47,050 bases of DNA from Pseudomonas sp. (lineage in GTDB: Bacteria > Pseudomonadota > Gammaproteobacteria > Pseudomonadales > Pseudomonadaceae), in the NCBI RefSeq assembly GCF_030150285.1, contig NZ_JASLGE010000066.1, forward strand, positions 1-47,050, written 5' to 3'. The translations under genes and the position numbers were made by a program. The notes under the pieces were generated by a model. That model did no database searches, had not been told where the DNA came from, and saw only the letters and a program-made list of their open reading frames with translations. Positions 42,834-47,050 of the stretch are shown one piece after another; the stretch's first letter is position 1, and every line of letters begins with the position of its first letter.

Positions 42834-45069
42834 TGTTCTGTCGTTGCAATCCGCCGGGCCTGTCATAGGTCGGTTGGTGGTCGTCGGATTGGGCCTTATT
42901 GGCGGTTCATTTGCCAAGGGGATGCGCGAAAGCGGTTTGTGTTCAGAGGTGGTAGGTGTTGACCTGAATCCTGCATCGCGCGCCCTGGCTGTTGAATTGG
43001 GCGTAGTTGATCGCTGTGAGACGGACCTGGCGTCGGCATGCCGTGATGCCGATGTGATTCAGTTGGCGGTACCGATCCTGGCCATGGAGAAAATGCTTGG
43101 TCTGTTGGCCGGCATGGACTTGGGGCGTGCCGTCTTAACCGATGTCGGCAGTGCCAAAGGCAACGTCGTGCGTGCAGCCACTCAGGCTTTTGGTGGTATG
43201 CCGGCACGGTTTGTTCCTGGGCATCCCATTGCAGGTTCGGAGCAAAGCGGTGTCGAAGCCTCCAATGCGAGCCTTTTTGAGAGGCATAAAGTCATTTTGA
43301 CTCCGCTGGCCGAGACGGATCCCGATGCGCTGGCGCTGGTGGACACGCTGTGGCGCGCCCTCGGTGCGGACGTCGAACACATGCAGGTCGAGCGTCATGA
43401 TGAGGTGTTGGCGGCAACCAGTCACTTGCCTCACCTGTTGGCATTCGGCCTGGTAGATTCTCTGGCCAAGCGCAATGAGAATCTGGATATCTTTCGTTAC
43501 GCTGCGGGTGGCTTTCGCGATTTCACAAGAATCGCCGGCAGCGACCCAGTGATGTGGCATGACATCTTCCTTGCCAATCGCGAGGCGGTGCTGCGCACGC
43601 TGGATACATTTCGCACTGATCTCGACGCCTTGCGCGACGCGGTCGATGCAGGGGACGGGCACCAATTGTTGGGCGTGTTTACGCGCGCCCGGGTTGCTCG
43701 CGAGCACTTCGGTAAAATCCTGGCCCGCCGGGCATATGTGGACCCTATGACTTCTAAAGATCTGATTTTCCTGGCAAATCCTGGTGGTCAAGCGACTGGC
43801 CGTATTCGTGTACCGGGTGACAAGTCCATTTCTCACCGTTCGATCATGCTCGGCTCGTTGGCTGAAGGTACGACCGAAGTGGAGGGCTTCCTTGAAGGCG
43901 AAGACGCACTGGCAACACTGCAAGCCTTTCGAGACATGGGGGTAGTGATTGAAGGGCCGCATCATGGCCGCGTCACGATTCATGGTGTGGGCCTGCAGGG
44001 CTTGAAAGCGCCGCCTGGGCCTATTTATCTGGGTAACTCCGGTACGTCGATGCGCTTGTTGTCCGGCCTGCTGGCTGCGCAGAAGTTTGATACCACCTTG
44101 ACTGGCGACGCCTCGCTGACCAAACGGCCGATGAACCGCGTGGCGAATCCGCTGCGTGAGATGGGGGCGGTGATTGAAACCGCTGCCGAGGGTCGCCCAC
44201 CGATGACCATTCGGGGTGGTCATAAGCTCAAAGGCATGAATTACCAGTTGCCGATGGCAAGTGCGCAGGTTAAATCGTGCCTGCTGCTGGCCGGTTTGTA
44301 CGCTGAAGGCAAAACGTCGGTCACCGAGCCTGCTCCAACCCGCGATCATACAGAGCGCATGTTGCGTGGTTTCGGATACCCGGTGACAGTTGAAGGGGCG
44401 ACAGCTTCTGTTGAGTCCGGCCACAAGTTGACAGCGACGCATATTGAAGTGCCGGGTGACATTTCCTCGTCAGCCTTCTTCCTGGTGGCGGCTTCGATTG
44501 CAGAAGGTTCAGATCTGGTACTGGAGCATGTCGGGATCAACCCGACACGTACAGGCGTGATCGACATCCTGCGTTTGATGGGGGCCGATATTACCCTTGA
44601 AAATGAGCGAGAGGTCGGTGGCGAGCCGGTAGCGGATCTGCGTGTGCGCGCAGCCAAGCTCAAGGGCATCGAAATACCGGAGGCTTTGGTGCCATTGGCC
44701 ATTGACGAGTTCCCGGTACTATTTGTTGCCGCCGCAGTTGCGCAGGGACGCACTGTCCTGCGTGGCGCTGAAGAGTTGCGGGTCAAGGAATCGGACCGGA
44801 TTCAGGTCATGGCAGATGGCTTGCTGGCGCTGGGCGTGAAATGTGAGCCCACGGCAGATGGCATCATCATTGACGGTGGCGAGATCGGTGGCGGTGAGGT
44901 TCATGGTCACGGAGATCACCGTATTTCGATGGCCTTCAGCGTGGCAGCGTTGCGTGCAACCGCGCCCATTCGCATTCATGATTGCGCCAACGTGGCTACG
45001 TCCTTCCCCAATTTCCTGGCGTTGTGCAAACAAGTCGGCATGCGTGTGGCTGAAGAGGCGCAGTCGTGA
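42826..45069 (+). CDS. tyrA-aroA: Prephenate dehydrogenase / EPSP synthase fusion
   Basis: A 747-residue fusion characteristic of Pseudomonas. Residues about 15-300 are the NAD(P)-dependent prephenate/arogenate dehydrogenase (TyrA), with dinucleotide motif VVGLGLIGGSFAKGM, GSAKGNVV and PGHPIAGSEQSG. From about residue 308 (MTSKDLIFLANPGGQATGRI) begins 3-phosphoshikimate 1-carboxyvinyltransferase (AroA), with VPGDKSISHRSIM, LGNSGTSMRLLSG, VTEPAPTRDHTERML and RVKESDRIQVMADGL. The class I marker Gly in LGNSGTSMR is the glyphosate-contact region. GTG at 42826 with AAGG nine bases upstream overlaps hisC by eight bases. The internal ATG at 43747 marks the domain junction. The stop overlaps the cmk start by four bases. 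Confidence 0.95.
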   Translation: MADVLSLQSAGPVIGRLVVVGLGLIGGSFAKGMRESGLCSEVVGVDLNPASRALAVELGVVDRCETDLASACRDADVIQLAVPILAMEKMLGLLAGMDLGRAVLTDVGSAKGNVVRAATQAFGGMPARFVPGHPIAGSEQSGVEASNASLFERHKVILTPLAETDPDALALVDTLWRALGADVEHMQVERHDEVLAATSHLPHLLAFGLVDSLAKRNENLDIFRYAAGGFRDFTRIAGSDPVMWHDIFLANREAVLRTLDTFRTDLDALRDAVDAGDGHQLLGVFTRARVAREHFGKILARRAYVDPMTSKDLIFLANPGGQATGRIRVPGDKSISHRSIMLGSLAEGTTEVEGFLEGEDALATLQAFRDMGVVIEGPHHGRVTIHGVGLQGLKAPPGPIYLGNSGTSMRLLSGLLAAQKFDTTLTGDASLTKRPMNRVANPLREMGAVIETAAEGRPPMTIRGGHKLKGMNYQLPMASAQVKSCLLLAGLYAEGKTSVTEPAPTRDHTERMLRGFGYPVTVEGATASVESGHKLTATHIEVPGDISSSAFFLVAASIAEGSDLVLEHVGINPTRTGVIDILRLMGADITLENEREVGGEPVADLRVRAAKLKGIEIPEALVPLAIDEFPVLFVAAAVAQGRTVLRGAEELRVKESDRIQVMADGLLALGVKCEPTADGIIIDGGEIGGGEVHGHGDHRISMAFSVAALRATAPIRIHDCANVATSFPNFLALCKQVGMRVAEEAQS

Positions 45070-45755
45070 TCCTGCCCGCGCCCGTTATTACCATTGACGG
45101 CCCCAGTGGCTCTGGTAAGGGTACAGTTGCAGGTCTTCTGGCTAAAGCATTGGGCTGGCACTTGCTGGACTCCGGTGCCTTATACCGTTTGCTCGCCCTT
45201 GCCGCCAGGGATCATGGTGTAGCGCTGGATAACGAACCGTTGCTGAGCCAATTGGCTGAACACCTGGATGTTCAGTTCGTCGGAGCGACGGACGGTAAGC
45301 CGGCGCAAATTATCCTTGAGGGCAGTGATGTCACTCATGATATTCGTAATGAGACCGTAGCAGCGGGCGCATCTGCAGTCGCAGCGCTACCCGCAGTCCG
45401 TGAGGCTTTGCTGCTGCGTCAACGTGCTTTTCGGGAGTCGCCCGGCCTTGTTGCAGATGGCCGGGATATGGGAACGGTGGTTTTTCCGGATGCGCCGCTG
45501 AAGGTTTTCCTGACCGCAAGCGCCGAGGAGCGGGCCCGCCGCCGTTACTTTCAGTTGAAGGCCAAGGACGATAATGTTAGTCTCCCGCGTCTGCTGGAAG
45601 AGATACGTGCACGCGACGAGCGTGACACGCAGCGTGCAATAGCCCCGCTAAAACCGGCGGCTGATGCCATACAGCTTGACTCTACGGAGTTGTCGATCGA
45701 GCAGGTGCTTGAACGCATCATGAGTGAAATCGCACTTCGCGATATCACGGGATGA
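45066..45755 (+). CDS. cmk: Cytidylate kinase
   Basis: A 229-residue (d)CMP kinase. The P-loop is TIDGPSGSGKGTVAGLLAKAL, followed by LDSGALYRLLAL, the CMP-binding insert (DVTHDIRNETVAAGASAVAALPAVREALL), DGRDMGTVVFPDAPLKVFLTA and the Arg-rich lid ERARRRYFQLK. It starts with GTG at 45066, overlapping the tyrA/aroA stop (GTGA). Cmk and rpsA are neighbours in most gammaproteobacteria. A hairpin with a T-rich tail follows the stop by eight bases. Confidence 0.96.
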   Translation: MILPAPVITIDGPSGSGKGTVAGLLAKALGWHLLDSGALYRLLALAARDHGVALDNEPLLSQLAEHLDVQFVGATDGKPAQIILEGSDVTHDIRNETVAAGASAVAALPAVREALLLRQRAFRESPGLVADGRDMGTVVFPDAPLKVFLTASAEERARRRYFQLKAKDDNVSLPRLLEEIRARDERDTQRAIAPLKPAADAIQLDSTELSIEQVLERIMSEIALRDITG

Positions 45756-45763
45756 CCAAGATC

Positions 45764-45878
45764 GCATGCAGGAGACCAGAAATAGTCCTGTATGCCTTCT
45801 TTTATATGAACGTAACCCACATTGTCTGGAATGTGGCAGATGGGCGTATTCCTTCGCCCTTATTCAACAGGAATTAAA
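45764..45878 (+). promoter_or_regulatory. rpsA leader with three successive hairpins
   Basis: Three inverted repeats occur in order before the rpsA ATG. The first is GCATGCAGGA / TCCTGTATGC (45764-45773, 45786-45795, one G-T pair), followed by a T-rich run, so it may also terminate cmk mRNA. The second is CCACATT / AATGTGG (45817-45823, 45830-45836), whose loop region reads GTCTGGA. The third is GGGCG / CGCCC (45842-45846, 45855-45859). E. coli rpsA is known to have a translation initiation region of three hairpins used for S1 autoregulation; the arrangement here is similar in layout, and the homology is inference. A -10 and -35 pair was not assigned. Confidence 0.5.
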
Positions 45879-47050
45879 ATGAGCGAAAGCTTTGCAGAAC
45901 TCTTTGAAGAAAGCCTAAAAACCCTGAATCTTCAGGCTGGCTCGATCATCACCGCTATCATCGTTGATATCGATTACCAAGCTGGTTGGGTGACCGTTCA
46001 CGCTGGTTTGAAGTCTGAAGGCCTCATCCCGCTGGAGCAGTTCCACAACGACGCTGGCGAACTGAACATCAACATCGGTGATGAAGTTCACGTTGCGCTG
46101 GACGCGGTCGAAGACGGCTTTGGCGAAACCAAACTGTCCCGTGAAAAAGCCAAGCGCGCTGAATGCTGGATCGTTCTGGAAGCAGCCTTCGCAGCAGAAG
46201 AAGTGGTCAAGGGCGTTATCAACGGTAAGGTTAAAGGCGGCTTCACTGTCGACGTTAACGGCATCCGTGCGTTCCTGCCAGGTTCTCTGGTTGACGTTCG
46301 TCCAGTGCGCGATACTACGCACCTGGAAGGCAAAGAGCTGGAATTCAAGGTCATCAAGCTTGACCAGAAGCGCAACAACGTTGTTGTTTCGCGTCGCAGC
46401 GTACTTGAAGCAGAGAACTCGGCTGAGCGTGAAGCGCTGCTGGAATCCCTGCAAGAAGGTCAGCAAGTTAAAGGTATCGTCAAGAACCTCACTGACTACG
46501 GCGCATTCGTTGATCTGGGCGGCGTTGATGGCCTGCTGCACATCACCGACATGGCTTGGAAGCGTATCAAGCATCCTTCCGAAATCGTCAATGTTGGCGA
46601 CGAGATCGATGTCAAGGTTCTGAAGTACGATCGCGAGCGCAATCGTGTTTCCTTGGGCCTGAAGCAACTGGGCGAAGATCCATGGGTTGCTATCAAAGCC
46701 CGTTACCCAGAAAGCACTCGCGTTACCGCTCGTGTAACCAACCTGACCGACTACGGCTGCTTCGCTGAGCTGGAAGAGGGCGTTGAAGGCCTGGTGCACG
46801 TTTCGGAAATGGACTGGACCAACAAAAACATCCACCCTTCGAAAGTCGTACAAGTCGGCGACGAAGTGGAAGTTATGGTTCTGGACATCGACGAAGAGCG
46901 TCGTCGTATCTCCTTGGGCATCAAGCAGTGCAAATCTAACCCATGGGAAGATTTCTCTGGCCAGTTCAACAAGGGCGATAAAATCTCCGGCACCATCAAG
47001 TCGATCACCGATTTCGGTATCTTCATTGGTCTGGACGGCGGCATCGACGG
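45879..47050 (+). CDS. rpsA: 30S ribosomal protein S1 (5' part)
   Basis: The first 390 codons of S1; the gene continues past the window. The N-terminus (MSESFAELFEESLKTLNLQ) is the ribosome-binding (S2-contacting) part. Successive S1 OB-fold domains are visible: GWVTVHAGLKSEGLIPLEQF, GGFTVDVNGIRAFLPGSLVD, TDYGAFVDLGGVDGLLHITDM and LTDYGCFAELEEGVEGLVHVSEM, with a further one starting at the edge (ITDFGIFIGLDGGIDG). S1 unfolds and recruits mRNA to the 30S subunit. A modest AGGA lies ten bases before the ATG. It is the last visible gene of the supraoperon, downstream of cmk. Confidence 0.97.
   Translation, partial: MSESFAELFEESLKTLNLQAGSIITAIIVDIDYQAGWVTVHAGLKSEGLIPLEQFHNDAGELNINIGDEVHVALDAVEDGFGETKLSREKAKRAECWIVLEAAFAAEEVVKGVINGKVKGGFTVDVNGIRAFLPGSLVDVRPVRDTTHLEGKELEFKVIKLDQKRNNVVVSRRSVLEAENSAEREALLESLQEGQQVKGIVKNLTDYGAFVDLGGVDGLLHITDMAWKRIKHPSEIVNVGDEIDVKVLKYDRERNRVSLGLKQLGEDPWVAIKARYPESTRVTARVTNLTDYGCFAELEEGVEGLVHVSEMDWTNKNIHPSKVVQVGDEVEVMVLDIDEERRRISLGIKQCKSNPWEDFSGQFNKGDKISGTIKSITDFGIFIGLDGGID

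Noticed and set aside
43135..44442. 435-codon open frame antisense to tyrA-aroA
   Set aside because: Same reason: fully covered by an unmistakable enzyme gene, no family resemblance, no ribosome binding site.

Overview
The window is chromosomal DNA of a Pseudomonas, most likely of the fluorescens/fragi side of the genus. Nearly every protein is recognisable as a Pseudomonas ortholog. The gene order also matches blocks known from P. aeruginosa PAO1: infA-bpt-aat / ftsK-lolA-rarA-serS-cysG; the NAGGN osmolyte genes; fumC-DUF2059-bolA-trhO-DsbA-ABC-rbdA; and yciK-mupP-ubiG-MTA deaminase / mtnA / gyrA-serC-pheA-hisC-tyrA/aroA-cmk-rpsA. Species-level assignment is inference. I see no tRNA, rRNA, CRISPR, integrase or insertion sequence.

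Layout. 1-1604 (minus): start of infA (IF-1), then bpt and aat, the two N-degron aminoacyl transferases. 1605-2027: gene-poor, with one doubtful 34-codon ORF. 2028-9521 (plus): ftsK, lolA, rarA, crcB, serS, cysG, tightly packed. 9559-14338 (minus): the three-gene locus for the osmoprotectant N-acetylglutaminylglutamine amide (amidotransferase, synthetase, M42 peptidase). 14592-19421 (plus): a 1609-residue protein with leucine-rich repeats and a C-terminal NEL-type E3 ubiquitin ligase domain, the clear accessory gene of the window. 19401-21380 (minus): mnmC, whose 3' end overlaps the NEL gene. 21520-23025 (plus): polyphosphate:AMP phosphotransferase. 23083-24477 (minus): fumC. 24673-31580 (plus): DUF2059 protein, bolA, trhO, DsbA/FrnE-like protein, ABC exporter and an rbdA-like c-di-GMP protein. 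31590-35145 (minus): yciK, mupP, ubiG, MTA/SAH deaminase. 35254-47050 (plus): mtnA, gyrA and the serC-pheA-hisC-tyrA/aroA-cmk-rpsA supraoperon, with rpsA cut by the window end.

How the genes work together. The last block joins serine and vitamin B6 synthesis (serC) with phenylalanine, tyrosine and histidine aminotransfer steps, the shikimate step AroA, nucleotide supply (cmk) and ribosomal protein S1, with overlapping start/stop codons suggesting translational coupling. The MTA deaminase and mtnA are divergent around a 108-base promoter region and both serve methylthioadenosine salvage. The NAGGN locus makes a compatible solute.

Most of the window is core genome. The best candidates for something less described are the NEL effector-like protein with no secretion genes beside it, the face-to-face promoters between MTA deaminase and mtnA, a three-hairpin rpsA leader, a phased 7-base repeat upstream of gyrA, and active-site substitutions in the RbdA-like EAL domain.
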